Shown here: positions 1 through 8,581 of the stretch, one piece after another
How positions within the stretch are numbered: the stretch's first letter is position 1
Layout: the number at the start of each line of letters is the position of its first letter
Source of the DNA: Gemmatimonadota bacterium
Lineage (GTDB): Bacteria; Gemmatimonadota; Gemmatimonadetes; Longimicrobiales; Gaopeijiaceae
NCBI GenBank assembly: GCA_021295835.1
Contig: JAGWBP010000017.1
Coordinates: 503-39,045, forward strand
Direction: 5' to 3'
DNA: 38,543 nt
Program-made: the position numbers and the translations under genes
The notes under the pieces: model-generated
Database searches by the model: none
What the model saw: the letters and a program-made list of their open reading frames with translations, nothing else
Told to the model about the DNA's origin: nothing

Positions 1-223
1 CTCCAGCACCTCGAGGACGAACTCCAGCCCGCCGTCCGCCGTGTGCACCTGCCCCTCGCGCAGCCGCAGGTCCAGGATGCTCCCCGTGGACCTCGACCGG
101 CTGCCTGGCCCTTCCTGACCGGCTGCCCCCCCTTGGGAGGTTTCTGTTTAGCTTTGTGGCTGTCGAGCTAGGCCGGGCGGCAGATCTGCGGAGTGGCCGG
201 GCTCGGACCAGCCGGGCAAGGGA
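1..223. other. Left edge, no confident gene
   Basis: No gene can be assigned with confidence. On the minus strand the first 100 bases encode a protein-like stretch (ILDLRLREGQV, then GGLEFVLEVLE) that runs off the left edge and could be the start of a neighbouring gene. The only in-frame start I see is a GTG at 48. A C7 run and a good purine-rich stretch (GGGAGG, 135-140) lie before the tRNA without an obvious ORF behind them. Confidence 0.3.
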
Positions 224-306
224 GCGAAAGTGGCGGAATTGGCAGACGCGCAAGACTTAGGATCTTGTGGCCTCGGGCCGTGGGGGTTCGAGTCCCCCCT
301 TTCGCA
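224..306 (+). tRNA. tRNA-Leu (anticodon UAG)
   Basis: The 83-base sequence folds as a class II tRNA. The acceptor stem GCGAAAG (224-230) pairs with CTTTCGC (299-305), with discriminator A at 306. The anticodon stem CAAGA (251-255) pairs with TCTTG (263-267) around the loop CTTAGGA, giving anticodon TAG at 258-260. The T arm is GGGGGTTCGAGTCCCCC, and there is a leucine-type variable arm after position 268. No 3' CCA is encoded, so it must be added by CCA-adding enzyme. It lies 18 bases upstream of the tig start and may share its transcript. Confidence 0.95.
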
Positions 307-324
307 CTTGCGTATGTGCGCGAC

Positions 325-1629
325 ATGAGCCAGAGGCGCGGAGACCGGGTGGCGGCGGGGAGGAACGGCTCTGGAGCGCTCGCGGCGAGGCTGACCGAGG
401 ACGGGGCATGCCGGAGGACGCTGGAGGTCACCGTGCCCCGCAGCCGGGTCGAGCGCCGCCGGGCAGCGGTGGCGTTGGAGTACGCGTCCACAGTCAGGTT
501 GAAGGGCTTCCGGAGGGGCCGCGTACCCCGCTCGGTGATCGACCGTCGCTTCGGGGCCGCGATCGAAAAGGAAGCGGTCGACCGCTCGGTGCGGAGTGCC
601 TGCGCCGAGGCGATCGATTCCGAGGATCTCAGGCCGATTTCGGACGTGGACATCGTTGATGTGGAGTTCCCCGCGAACGGGCCCCTCACCTTCAGCGCGC
701 AGTTCGAGGTGCGGCCCGTCATCAAGCTGGACAGGATTGGTGGATTCCGGCTGACGCGGTCCCGGATCGAGGCGGCGGAGGGGGCAGTCGCCCGGGTTGT
801 CGAACGGCTGCGGCGCGAGCGTGCGACATGGCACACGGAGACCGAGGGCAAGGCCGCGCCGGGCGATCAGGTGGAGGTCTCGGTGACGCCCCTCGACGGG
901 GCTCCCAATGGCGAGACCGAGACGCGCCACTACGAGCTGATGCTGGGCGACGGGTCCGCGCTCCCCGAGATGGAGGAGGCGATCGCCACCCTCGGGGTCG
1001 GCGAGGAGGGCGACTTCGAGGTGGCCTTTCCCGACGACTTCGCCGATTCAGGTCGGCGCGGAACGGTGCAGCGGATGCGCATCGAGCTCCTCTCCCGCCG
1101 GACGCCGGAGCTGCCCGCCGCCGACGACTCCTTCGCCCGATCGCTGGGCGCGGTCGACGGAATCGACGACCTGCGCGGCCGCATCGCGCACGACCTCGAG
1201 GTCGAAGCCAGAATTCGGGCCGAGCGCGAGCTCGACAACGAGCTCCTCGCGATGGTGATCGACGCCAACCCCTTCGACGCGCCGGAGTCGATGGTCGACA
1301 CCTACACCGATGCTCTGATCGGCGGGATGGCAGACATCGACGGGGACGAGGCGGACTCTCTGCGGGAGTCGCTCCGCCCGACGGCCGAGTACGCGGTGAA
1401 GCGCGACCTGATGCTCCACAGGATCGCCGACGAGCACGGTCTGCACCCTGCCGAAGCCGACATCGACCGGGAGATCGAGTCGCTGGCAGAGCGGACCGAC
1501 GAGGACCCCAGGCGGGTTCGCGCACGCCTCGCCGAGTCTGAACGCATCGCCGACCTGGCCCGACGGCTGATGCAGCGGCGGGTCTTCGCCCTGCTGCGCT
1601 CCTCCTCCGAGGTTTCGGAGGCGTCGTGA
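325..1629 (+). CDS. tig: Trigger factor, ribosome-associated chaperone
   Basis: A 434-residue trigger factor, close to the usual length (E. coli about 432). It binds near the ribosomal exit tunnel and shields nascent chains; the middle domain is an FKBP-type prolyl isomerase. The ribosome-binding signature GFRRGRVP is at residues 61-68 of the N-terminal domain. A PPIase-like segment (GDQVEVSV ... LGDGSALPEMEEAI) follows, then a charged helical C-terminal domain rich in Arg and Glu. I chose the ATG at 325 because longer in-frame starts (such as 193) would read through the tRNA-Leu gene. It heads a plus-strand proteostasis block (tig-clpP-clpX-lon), an order widely conserved in bacteria, and clpP starts 26 bases after its stop. 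Confidence 0.93.
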   Translation: MSQRRGDRVAAGRNGSGALAARLTEDGACRRTLEVTVPRSRVERRRAAVALEYASTVRLKGFRRGRVPRSVIDRRFGAAIEKEAVDRSVRSACAEAIDSEDLRPISDVDIVDVEFPANGPLTFSAQFEVRPVIKLDRIGGFRLTRSRIEAAEGAVARVVERLRRERATWHTETEGKAAPGDQVEVSVTPLDGAPNGETETRHYELMLGDGSALPEMEEAIATLGVGEEGDFEVAFPDDFADSGRRGTVQRMRIELLSRRTPELPAADDSFARSLGAVDGIDDLRGRIAHDLEVEARIRAERELDNELLAMVIDANPFDAPESMVDTYTDALIGGMADIDGDEADSLRESLRPTAEYAVKRDLMLHRIADEHGLHPAEADIDREIESLAERTDEDPRRVRARLAESERIADLARRLMQRRVFALLRSSSEVSEAS

Positions 1630-1655
1630 CCCGCTCCCCAAAGAGGTAGCCGCCC

Positions 1656-2276
1656 ATGTCGACCTACCCACCGTACGTCATCGAGCGGACGAGCCGCGGC
1701 GAGCGCAGCTACGACATCTTCAGCCGCCTTCTGATGGATCGCATCGTCTTCATCGGGAGCGCGATCGACGACCAGGTGGCGAACATCGTCGTCGCGCAGC
1801 TCCTCTTCCTCGATGCCGACGACCGCGACCGCGACATCTACCTCTACGTCAACTCGCCGGGGGGCAGCGTGTACGCGGGCCTCGCGATCTACGACACGAT
1901 CAACCACATCCGAGCGCCCGTTGCCACCTACTGCGTTGGGATGGCGGCCTCGATGGGCGCCCTCCTCCTGGCCTCGGGGCGCAAGGGTAGCCGCAGCGCC
2001 CTACCCAACGCGCGCGTCATGATTCACCAGCCTTCCTCGGGGTACCAGGGCACCGCCTCTGACATTGAGATCGCGGCCAGGGAGATCCTAGGTCGCCGCG
2101 AGCGCCTCAACCGCATTCTGGCCGAACGGACGGGGCAACCGCTCGAGAAGATCGCGGCCGATGTGGACCGCGACCGTTGGATGAGCGCCGAGGAGGCCGT
2201 CGAGTACGGCCTGGTCGACCAGGTGCTCTGGAAGGGAGACGGCCGCAGCGACGCCGACGGTCCCAGCCGCCGGTGA
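1656..2276 (+). CDS. clpP: ATP-dependent Clp protease proteolytic subunit
   Basis: A 206-residue serine protease subunit. It forms a double-heptamer degradation chamber that cleaves substrates unfolded by ClpX. The catalytic triad is visible: Ser99 in GMAASMG, His124 in MIHQPSSG and Asp173 in DRDRWM. The oxyanion strand NSPGGSVYAGLAIYD is also present. The length is normal for the family. AAAGAGG sits upstream of the ATG as a Shine-Dalgarno site. clpX begins 25 bases after the stop, so the two partners are very probably co-transcribed. Confidence 0.96.
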   Translation: MSTYPPYVIERTSRGERSYDIFSRLLMDRIVFIGSAIDDQVANIVVAQLLFLDADDRDRDIYLYVNSPGGSVYAGLAIYDTINHIRAPVATYCVGMAASMGALLLASGRKGSRSALPNARVMIHQPSSGYQGTASDIEIAAREILGRRERLNRILAERTGQPLEKIAADVDRDRWMSAEEAVEYGLVDQVLWKGDGRSDADGPSRR

Positions 2277-2301
2277 GCGCGCTCAGCCGGGAGATCTAGA
2301 G

Positions 2302-3564
2302 ATGTCCAGCGACAAGCACCTGCGTTGCAGCTTCTGCGGAAAGTCGAAGGAGTCCGTCAAGAAGTTCATCTCGGGGCCGTCGGTCTACATCTGCAACGAG
2401 TGCATCTCGCTCTGCAACGAGATCCTCGCCGAGGAGGACGAGCGAGAGAGTCGGGACGCAGCCACCACCTCCCTCTCGCCGCGCGAGGTCAAGGAGTTCC
2501 TGGACGACTACGTCATCGGGCAGGAGCAGGCGAAGCGATCCCTCGCCGTTGCCGTCTACAATCACTACAAGCGCGTGCACGGGCAGGGGCGACTGGGAGA
2601 CGTCGAGATCGACAAGGCCAATGTGCTCCTCGTCGGTCCGACCGGCGTGGGCAAGACGCTGCTGGCGCAGACGCTGGCGCGGGTGCTGAAGATCCCCTTC
2701 ACCATCGCCGACGCCACCACGCTGACCGAGGCTGGATACGTGGGGGAGGACGTCGAGAACATTCTGGTTAGGCTGCTGCAGGCGAGCGATTTCAGCCTGG
2801 AGGACTGCGAGAAGGGAATCGTCTACATCGACGAGCTCGACAAGATCGCGCGCAAGTCCGAGAACCCTTCGATCACGCGCGACGTTTCCGGCGAAGGAGT
2901 GCAGCAGGCGCTGCTGAAGATCCTGGAGGGGACCGTGGCGAGCGTGCACCCCCAGGGCGGTCGCAAGCACCCCCAGCAGGAGTACATCCAGATCGACACG
3001 CGCAACATTCTCTTCGTCTGCGGAGGGGCGTTCGAGGGGCTGGACAAGATCGTCGAGGCCCGTCTCGGCAAGCACCAGATCGGCTTCGGCGGGGAAGAGG
3101 CCGACGCCGACGCAGAGGGTGCCGATACCCGGTACGGCACCGGGGGCAATCCGCTGCAGTGGCTGGAACCGGAGGACCTGCAGCGCTACGGGCTTATCCC
3201 GGAGCTGGTCGGCCGGCTGCCCGTGACGGTGCCGCTCGAGGATCTCGACGAGGAGGCGCTGGTGCGCATCCTGCAGGAGCCGAAGAACGCCCTGGTGCGG
3301 CAATACAAGACGATGTTCGAGCTGGAGGGGGTCGGACTGACCTTCGATCCGGCCGCGCTCGCCGAGATCGCGCGGCAGACCTTCTCGCGGGGAACCGGCG
3401 CTAGGGGACTGCGGGCGGTAATGGAGCGGATAATGCGCGACGTGATGTTCGACCTGCCATCGCGCGAGGATGTGCGGGAGGTCGTGGTGACGCCGGACTG
3501 TGTAACCGGCTCGGTACCGCCGCTCCTGGTGCTGCGGCCCGAGACGCAGAGAAAAGAGGCCTAG
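2302..3564 (+). CDS. clpX: Clp protease ATPase subunit ClpX
   Basis: A 420-residue AAA+ unfoldase that recognises tagged substrates and feeds them to ClpP. The N-terminal zinc-binding domain has four cysteines, C9/C12 (CSFC) and C31/C34 (CNEC). It is followed by the linker, Walker A GPTGVGKT, Walker B IVYIDELDKIA, and the conserved GYVGEDVENI segment. The substrate-pore and sensor regions and the C-terminal small domain (FSRGTGARGLRAVMERI) match the family. The length is typical. It lies between clpP and lon, and the Shine-Dalgarno GGGAGA precedes the ATG. Confidence 0.97.
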   Translation: MSSDKHLRCSFCGKSKESVKKFISGPSVYICNECISLCNEILAEEDERESRDAATTSLSPREVKEFLDDYVIGQEQAKRSLAVAVYNHYKRVHGQGRLGDVEIDKANVLLVGPTGVGKTLLAQTLARVLKIPFTIADATTLTEAGYVGEDVENILVRLLQASDFSLEDCEKGIVYIDELDKIARKSENPSITRDVSGEGVQQALLKILEGTVASVHPQGGRKHPQQEYIQIDTRNILFVCGGAFEGLDKIVEARLGKHQIGFGGEEADADAEGADTRYGTGGNPLQWLEPEDLQRYGLIPELVGRLPVTVPLEDLDEEALVRILQEPKNALVRQYKTMFELEGVGLTFDPAALAEIARQTFSRGTGARGLRAVMERIMRDVMFDLPSREDVREVVVTPDCVTGSVPPLLVLRPETQRKEA

Positions 3565-3628
3565 CAGCACAGTGGACAGGGGCCGCTCGGCGAGCGTGCG
3601 CTGTGCGCGGTCGCGGGGCTGACACCCC

Positions 3629-6022
3629 ATGGCGACGCTCCACCGGCTTGACGGCACTCTCGAGATTCCCGACGAGCTGCCCGTCATCGCGCTTCGGGAT
3701 CTCGTCTTCTTTCCGTACATGGTGGTGCCGCTCCTGATCGGCCGGCCGGCCTCGGTGGCGGCTCTCGAGGAGGCCCGGGGGGCGAGCGGGATGGCCCTTC
3801 TGGTGGCGCAGCGCGACGCCGAGACCGACAATCCCGGCCCGGACGACCTCTACCCGGCCGGAACGGTGATCCGCGTCGTCCAGGTCTCCATTCTCGCCGA
3901 CGGGACTGCGCGCGTCGTGATGGAGGGGATGGGGAGGGCGCGCATCGAATCCTTCCTCGCTCCGAGCGGTCCGCTCCGGGCCAGGGTCGGGCTTCTGACC
4001 GAGTGGGAGTTCGAGCCCGACCCGCCGGACGATCCGGAGCTGGATCGACTCTCCGACGAGGTAGCGGCGCTCTTCCGCGACTACGTGCGGCTCTCGCGCA
4101 AGATCCCGAACGAGGTGATCGCCGCCACGGCCGACGTCTCAGATCGAGTGCGTCTCGCCCACCTGATCGCGGGCCACCTGCTGGTCGGAACCGCCGAGAA
4201 GCAAGAGCTGCTGGAGCAGACCGACGGTCGGGCGCGCCTCGGAATTCTCCGCGAGCTGCTCGTCCGTGAGGTCGAGATCCTCCGCATCGAAGCCAGGCTC
4301 GACGAGCACATCCGCCTTCATCCCGAGGAAGGGGTGCCGAGGCTTCCGCTCGAGGACGAGCTCGGCGCTCTTCTCTCGGGCACCGACGATCCGCAGTGGG
4401 CCGATCTGGAGGTCGAGATTCGAGATGCGCAACTGACCGACGAGGCCCGCGAGCGGGCGGAGCGGGAGTTCGCGAGGCTGCGCAAGCTGAATCCGGTGGC
4501 ACCGGAAGCCGCTGTCATCCGCTCCTACCTGGAGTGGATCGTCTCGCTGCCGTGGGAGCGGGAGACGGAGGACAGCGTCGACTTGGAGCGGGCAGCGGCG
4601 GTGCTCGAGGGTGCGCACTACGGTCTGGCAGGGGTCAAGGAGCGGATCCTGGACCACATCGCCGTGCTCTCGCTGGTGGGGAGGCTCCAGGGGCCGATCC
4701 TCTGTCTGGTCGGACCGCCCGGGGTGGGCAAGACATCGCTGGGCCGGAGCATCGCCCACTGCCTGCGGCGAGAGTTCGCGCGGATCAGCCTCGGCGGCGT
4801 TCGCGACGAGGCCGAGATTCGGGGTCACCGGCGCACCTACGTCGGGGCTCTGCCGGGGCGTGTCCTGCAGGGGATCCGCAAGTGCGGCTCCCGCAACCCC
4901 GTCTTTCTCCTGGACGAGGTGGACAAGCTGGCGCGGGACTTCCACGGGGACCCCGGGGCCGCGCTGCTCGAGGTGCTCGACCCGGAGCAGAACCACTCCT
5001 TCGTCGACCACTACCTCGAGCTCGAGTTCGACCTCTCGAATGTGCTCTTCATCGCCACCGCCAACACGCTAGGCGATATCCCCAGCCCGCTCAGGGACCG
5101 GATGGAGGTGATTCGCCTGCCCGGGTACCTGGACACGGAGAAGAGGGTGATCGCCGAGCAGTTCCTCTGGCCGCGGCAGGTCGCGCGCTCCGGGATCGAG
5201 CCTCTCTCTCCCGAAGTCTCGGGCGAGGCGATCGAGAGGATCATCGCCGAGTACACGCGCGAGGCGGGAGTGCGCGAGCTCGAGCGCAGACTCTCGCGGG
5301 TGGCGCGCAAGCTGGCACGCGGGGTGGTCGACGGCCGCCGAGTGGAGAAGAGCCGCGTCGAGGCCGTCCACCTGCGCGAGCTCCTCGGCCCGCCGGTGCA
5401 CCTGCCATCCGGCCGGGAGGAGGGTGCCGACCGGGCTGGTATCGCCTGCGGACTGGCGTGGACGGCGGCCGGCGGCGAGGTGATGGAGGTCGAGGTGGCC
5501 GTCGTGCCCGGCTCCGGCAAGGTGCAGCTCACCGGCACGCTGGGCGACGTCATGAGGGAGTCGGCATTCGCGGCGGTCACCTACGCCCGGTCGCGGGCGC
5601 AGAGGCTGGGGCTCTCGGAGCACTTCCACAGGGATCTCGACATCCACATTCACATTCCCGAGGGGGCCACACCCAAGGACGGCCCCTCGGCGGGGATCAC
5701 GATGGCCGTCGCGCTTATCTCGGCGCTCACCGGGACGCCCACCCGTGCCGACGTCGCGATGACCGGCGAGATCACGCTGCGCGGGCGCGTGCTTCCCGTC
5801 GGTGGGATCAAGGAGAAGGCGGTGGCAGCGCTGAGGGGCGGCATCAGGCGCGTAGTGCTCCCCGCGGCGAACACCCGCAACATCGAGCGGCTCCCCCGCG
5901 AGGTGCGGGCGAATGTCGAGCTGGTTGGGGCCGAGACGATGGACCAGGTGCTGGTGGAGGCTCTGATGCGGGCGCCGGGGCCGGAGGCTGACGCTCGCGA
6001 GGTTGGCGCGCATCCATCCTAA
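3629..6022 (+). CDS. lon: Endopeptidase La (Lon protease)
   Basis: A 797-residue Lon protease, which combines a substrate-binding N domain, an AAA+ ATPase and a Ser/Lys peptidase in one chain and degrades misfolded and regulatory proteins. The N domain begins ELPVIALRDLVFFPYMVVPLLIGRP. Walker A GPPGVGKT is at residues 362-369 and Walker B at VFLLDEVDKLA. The catalytic dyad is Ser687 in DGPSAG and Lys730, the second Lys of GGIKEK; their 43-residue spacing equals that in E. coli (S679/K722). The length is standard. It closes the proteostasis block, and engB follows after an 88-base spacer that holds an AT-rich inverted repeat. Confidence 0.97.
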   Translation: MATLHRLDGTLEIPDELPVIALRDLVFFPYMVVPLLIGRPASVAALEEARGASGMALLVAQRDAETDNPGPDDLYPAGTVIRVVQVSILADGTARVVMEGMGRARIESFLAPSGPLRARVGLLTEWEFEPDPPDDPELDRLSDEVAALFRDYVRLSRKIPNEVIAATADVSDRVRLAHLIAGHLLVGTAEKQELLEQTDGRARLGILRELLVREVEILRIEARLDEHIRLHPEEGVPRLPLEDELGALLSGTDDPQWADLEVEIRDAQLTDEARERAEREFARLRKLNPVAPEAAVIRSYLEWIVSLPWERETEDSVDLERAAAVLEGAHYGLAGVKERILDHIAVLSLVGRLQGPILCLVGPPGVGKTSLGRSIAHCLRREFARISLGGVRDEAEIRGHRRTYVGALPGRVLQGIRKCGSRNPVFLLDEVDKLARDFHGDPGAALLEVLDPEQNHSFVDHYLELEFDLSNVLFIATANTLGDIPSPLRDRMEVIRLPGYLDTEKRVIAEQFLWPRQVARSGIEPLSPEVSGEAIERIIAEYTREAGVRELERRLSRVARKLARGVVDGRRVEKSRVEAVHLRELLGPPVHLPSGREEGADRAGIACGLAWTAAGGEVMEVEVAVVPGSGKVQLTGTLGDVMRESAFAAVTYARSRAQRLGLSEHFHRDLDIHIHIPEGATPKDGPSAGITMAVALISALTGTPTRADVAMTGEITLRGRVLPVGGIKEKAVAALRGGIRRVVLPAANTRNIERLPREVRANVELVGAETMDQVLVEALMRAPGPEADAREVGAHPS

Positions 6023-6042
6023 TGTAAAGCAACCATTACATT
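6021..6042 (+). promoter_or_regulatory. AT-rich inverted repeat after lon
   Basis: AATGTAA (6021-6027) and TTACATT (6036-6042) form perfect 7-bp arms around an 8-base loop. The repeat overlaps the last base of the lon stop codon. It is an AT-rich spot in a GC-rich window. It could be an operator for engB or a weak terminator; the U run behind it is only TTTT. The same ATGTAA/TTACAT pattern recurs at 15799-15826. Confidence 0.45.
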
Positions 6043-6110
6043 TTGTCATGTATGGTACACATTGTTGCGCGTGGTCCCGGACGCGGGCCACCTGACGGGG
6101 AGCTGCGGTC

Positions 6111-6716
6111 GTGATCATTCGCACCGTGGAGTTCGCCGGATCCGTGGTCGCCAGCGACCAGCCGCTCCCGGGCGAGCTTCCCCAGATCGCAATTGCGGGG
6201 CGCTCCAACGTAGGCAAGTCATCGTTGATCAACCGCCTCCTGGGGCGAACCCGGCGGGGAGTGGCGCGCGTGTCGGCTTCGCCGGGGAAGACGCAGATGC
6301 TCAACTTCTACGAGGTCAACCGCTCCTTCTACCTGGTGGACATGCCGGGGTCGGGATACGCGAAGGCGCCGAGGGCGGTGCGGGAGGCGTGGCGGGAGCT
6401 GGTGCGGGGCTACCTGGAGGGGAGCAAGGAGCTGAGGGGCGTGGTGTATCTGGTGGACTCGCGGCACGCGCCCACCGCAGGGGACCTGGAATTCGTGGGG
6501 TTCCTGGCGGAGACAGGAGTGCCGACATTGATCGTGCTGACCAAGGTGGACAAGCTCAGAGCACGGGACCGGGAAGCGGGGCTCCGGGCTGGGCTGGCGA
6601 GGCACCTCGGCGTCTCGGAGGATCAGGTAGTGGCGAGCTCGGCGCGGACCGGAGAGGGCACGGAGGAGCTGCTAGGCGCCATGGCTGCGCTCCTGGAAAC
6701 GGAGGCGGAATCGTGA
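6111..6716 (+). CDS. engB: Ribosome biogenesis GTP-binding protein EngB (YsxC/YihA)
   Basis: A 201-residue small GTPase of the TrmE-Era-EngA-EngB group, needed for late assembly of the large ribosomal subunit. G motifs are clear: G1 GRSNVGKSS, the switch region SASPGKTQ, G3 DMPGSGYAKAP, G4 TKVDK and G5 SSARTGEG. The start is GTG at 6111, with GGGGAG about nine bases upstream. lon followed by engB is a conserved order in many bacteria. The stop codon overlaps a GTG (GTGA) that opens a 58-codon ORF. Confidence 0.94.
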   Translation: MIIRTVEFAGSVVASDQPLPGELPQIAIAGRSNVGKSSLINRLLGRTRRGVARVSASPGKTQMLNFYEVNRSFYLVDMPGSGYAKAPRAVREAWRELVRGYLEGSKELRGVVYLVDSRHAPTAGDLEFVGFLAETGVPTLIVLTKVDKLRARDREAGLRAGLARHLGVSEDQVVASSARTGEGTEELLGAMAALLETEAES

Positions 6717-6889
6717 GATGGATCGGTTGGTCGCGCCTTGCAGGCCCGATACCTCGCCGTTCTCGGTACTCGCGCGGGATGACCCTTGTGCTGCTGGGGA
6801 TCGGGGCATCGATCGTCGAGGACTCGTCGTGGGCGCGAAGGGCGGTGGCGATCGGGGCCGAGCGCACGAGGATCGGGACCGGGGGCTGA
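6713..6889 (+). CDS. Doubtful 58-residue ORF between engB and a membrane protein
   Basis: This short frame starts with a GTG overlapping the engB stop and ends 3 bases before the next gene, as in an operon. It encodes a basic N-terminus, a short hydrophobic patch (MTLVLLGIGAS) and a basic C-terminus. I recognise no family. Its first third (WSRLAGPIPRRSRYSRG) resembles the translation of the dispersed repeat found at 30164-30339 (SRLASPAPRRSRCS). The frame may therefore be relic repeat DNA lying between two genes and not a functional gene. Confidence 0.3.
   Translation: MRWIGWSRLAGPIPRRSRYSRGMTLVLLGIGASIVEDSSWARRAVAIGAERTRIGTGG
6728..6785 (+). repeat. Decayed right half of the dispersed palindromic repeat (copy D)
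   Basis: From TCGCGCCTTGC onward this stretch aligns by eye with the right half of the element at 31186-31340, including TCTCGGT and CTCGCGCG at corresponding places. Identity is roughly three quarters. The terminal inverted repeat itself is not recognisable, so this is a degenerate copy at best. Confidence 0.45.
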
Positions 6890-6892
6890 CCG

Positions 6893-7345
6893 GTGAGCAG
6901 ACTGCTCGGGGGGTTCTCCCTCCTGGCCGTGGCGCTGTTCATGGTCGTGGGGTTCCTGCAGGCGGAGGTGAATCCGGCCGCGCTGAGAACGATGGTCGCG
7001 CTTCTGATCGGGGCCGGACTCCCTGCGGCCGGGGGCGGCTGGCTGCTGGCGCGATACTTCGGCGTCGGACGCCGTATCGGGCGCGGGAGGGAGGGGCTGC
7101 GCCGCGACACGCTCGAAGCCGAGATCCTGAAGATGGCGGGGCGCCGTGACGGCCGGCTCACGGCGGTCGAAGTGGCGGCGGAGCTGGCGGTGCCGACCAC
7201 CACGGCCGAGGAGCTTCTCCACGGACTCATGGCCCGGGAACAGGCCGAGATCGAGGTCACGGACTCCGGTCTGCTGGTGTACGCGTTCCACGACGTGCGA
7301 CACCTCTCCGAGAAGGACACCGCGCGGGGGCTGCTCGACCCGTGA
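6893..7345 (+). CDS. Small membrane protein with C-terminal winged-helix-like region
   Basis: A 150-residue protein that I cannot assign to a named family. Two hydrophobic segments (about residues 5-23 and 34-54) predict a membrane hairpin. The C-terminal half (TAVEVAAELAVPTTTAEELLHGLMAREQAEIEVTDSG) has the pattern of a winged helix and ends in a segment that could form the wing strands. The start is GTG at 6893. Its stop overlaps the GTG of the next gene (GTGA), so the two are probably translationally coupled. A membrane-tethered regulator or assembly factor would fit, but that is inference. Confidence 0.7.
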   Translation: MSRLLGGFSLLAVALFMVVGFLQAEVNPAALRTMVALLIGAGLPAAGGGWLLARYFGVGRRIGRGREGLRRDTLEAEILKMAGRRDGRLTAVEVAAELAVPTTTAEELLHGLMAREQAEIEVTDSGLLVYAFHDVRHLSEKDTARGLLDP

Positions 7346-8088
7346 GTGGGATGGCTCGCGGCAAGGAAGCCGCCGGACCCACGACCGAGACGCGCTGGCC
7401 GTGCCCCGTCTGCCTCGGGGTGAAGATGGAGAAGACGACTGTCGGGACTCGCGCGGACGGTTCGGCGGCGCTGACGCTGGATCACTGCGCCCGTTGCGGC
7501 GGCATGTGGTTCGAGTTGGGAGAAGTCCAGCAGCTGAGCTTCGAGCGGCCCGAGTCGCTGTGGTCCAGGATCCCCGTCCGCGACGAGCCGCACCGCGCGC
7601 AGTGTCACTCGTGCCGGGCGCTGCTGGACCGCGACGAGCCCGCGTGCGCCGGTTGCGGGGCGAAGACGCGGCTCGATTGCCCGGCGTGCGGCACCGGGAT
7701 GCTGCTGGTGCGGGAAAAGGCGCTGACCCTCGACGTGTGCAAGCGCTGCAAGGGCGTGTGGTTCGATCATCACGAGCTGGATGAGATCTGGAAGCTGGAG
7801 CGGGGTCGGTTCGTCGCGAAGCGGGACAGGCGCGGCGGACTCGCGAACCGCGAGGATGACGGAGGGACGAGCGTCCTCTTCGAGACGCTCTTCTGGACAC
7901 CGGATCTCGTGTTCCTGGGGGCGCACGCGGCCGGACACTGGCGTTGCCGTAGCCGCGGAAGCGGCACCGGGTGCCCTGGATGCGGTTGGCGAGGCCGCCG
8001 GGAGCGTGTTCGAGACGATCGTGGAGATCGTGGCCGGGGTGTTCGGCTGAGCCGGCGGGCGATGCGCCTCCGCCAGCAGCCCGTGTAA
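7342..8088 (+). CDS. zf-TFIIB zinc-ribbon protein with probable C-terminal frameshift
   Basis: Two zinc-ribbon modules of the zf-TFIIB type are visible. The first is CPVC ... CARCGGMWFELGEV. The second is CPACGTGM ... CKRCKGVWFDHHELDEI. Between them is a CHSC ... CAGC pair. Such proteins are common in bacteria and of unknown function. After about residue 193 the annotated frame becomes an Arg-rich, Cys-bearing string typical of a shadow frame. The +1 frame reads VAVAAEAAPGALDAVGEAAG, then SVFETIVEIVAGVFG, and stops at 8050, which looks like a real C-terminus. The switch falls at a G5 run (7917-7921), so a one-base insertion, real or artefactual, is likely. The true end is probably 8050. Confidence 0.75.
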   Translation: MSGMARGKEAAGPTTETRWPCPVCLGVKMEKTTVGTRADGSAALTLDHCARCGGMWFELGEVQQLSFERPESLWSRIPVRDEPHRAQCHSCRALLDRDEPACAGCGAKTRLDCPACGTGMLLVREKALTLDVCKRCKGVWFDHHELDEIWKLERGRFVAKRDRRGGLANREDDGGTSVLFETLFWTPDLVFLGAHAAGHWRCRSRGSGTGCPGCGWRGRRERVRDDRGDRGRGVRLSRRAMRLRQQPV

Positions 8089-8581
8089 TTCATGGCTTAC
8101 AATTCCCGTACCTGTGGCTTGCCCAGAAGGGGGGTAACCGGAGAAACTGGCCGAGTTCCTGGCCCGCACGGGGCTGCAGGAGGCCTTCGAGGGCCGCTAG
8201 TGGCCGCAGGTCCCCATGCGGCGACGGCGAGAGCGCCGAATATGCCCCTCGGGGGGTCGCGTTTCGCGCCCTCCAGGGCCGCTCAGCGGGCCGCCGCGCC
8301 CCGCTACGCCCCCTTGGCCCCGAGCGTCAGGGCCAGCGCCCCGCCCGAGGCGTCAGGAGCTACCGGCACCGCAGGTGCCAGTCCAGCACGTGCTCCGGAA
8401 GACCTTCGGAGTACGGGTCCGCTCACCAGGAGGGTGCGTCGGGCCTGCCTGCCCCGCTCCGGTCGCCATGCTCCCTCTGCGGGGCAGCCTCTCGAGTGTG
8501 ACATTTTCAATGCCCAGAAGTGTGACATTTTCGATGCCCATTGACAGGGGCTCCACCGGGCGGATTGGGAGGCGGCGCAAC
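8089..8581. other. Gene-poor stretch, probable mobile-element remnant
   Basis: About 490 bases without a convincing gene. The open frames here are Arg/Ala/Pro-rich shadows. A short plus-strand frame ends LAEFLARTGLQEAFEGR before a stop at 8201-8203 and could be the tail of a lost gene. Two direct repeats near 8497-8546 look like one end of an insertion sequence, but I find no transposase. Confidence 0.4.
8497..8546. mobile_element. Possible insertion-sequence end with paired subterminal repeats
   Basis: Two 20-base direct repeats (8497-8516 and 8521-8540) begin TGTGACATTTTC and differ at one base, with a period of 24. TTGACA follows and would make the tip read TGTCAAT on the minus strand. 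Multiple subterminal repeats with a TGT tip are the layout of IS21-family ends, so this may be a solo end. The family assignment is tentative. Confidence 0.4.

Noticed and set aside
8092..8544. A 150-residue frame in the gene-poor stretch.
   Set aside because: It is Arg/Ala/Pro-rich, lacks domains, and runs through the IS-like repeats.
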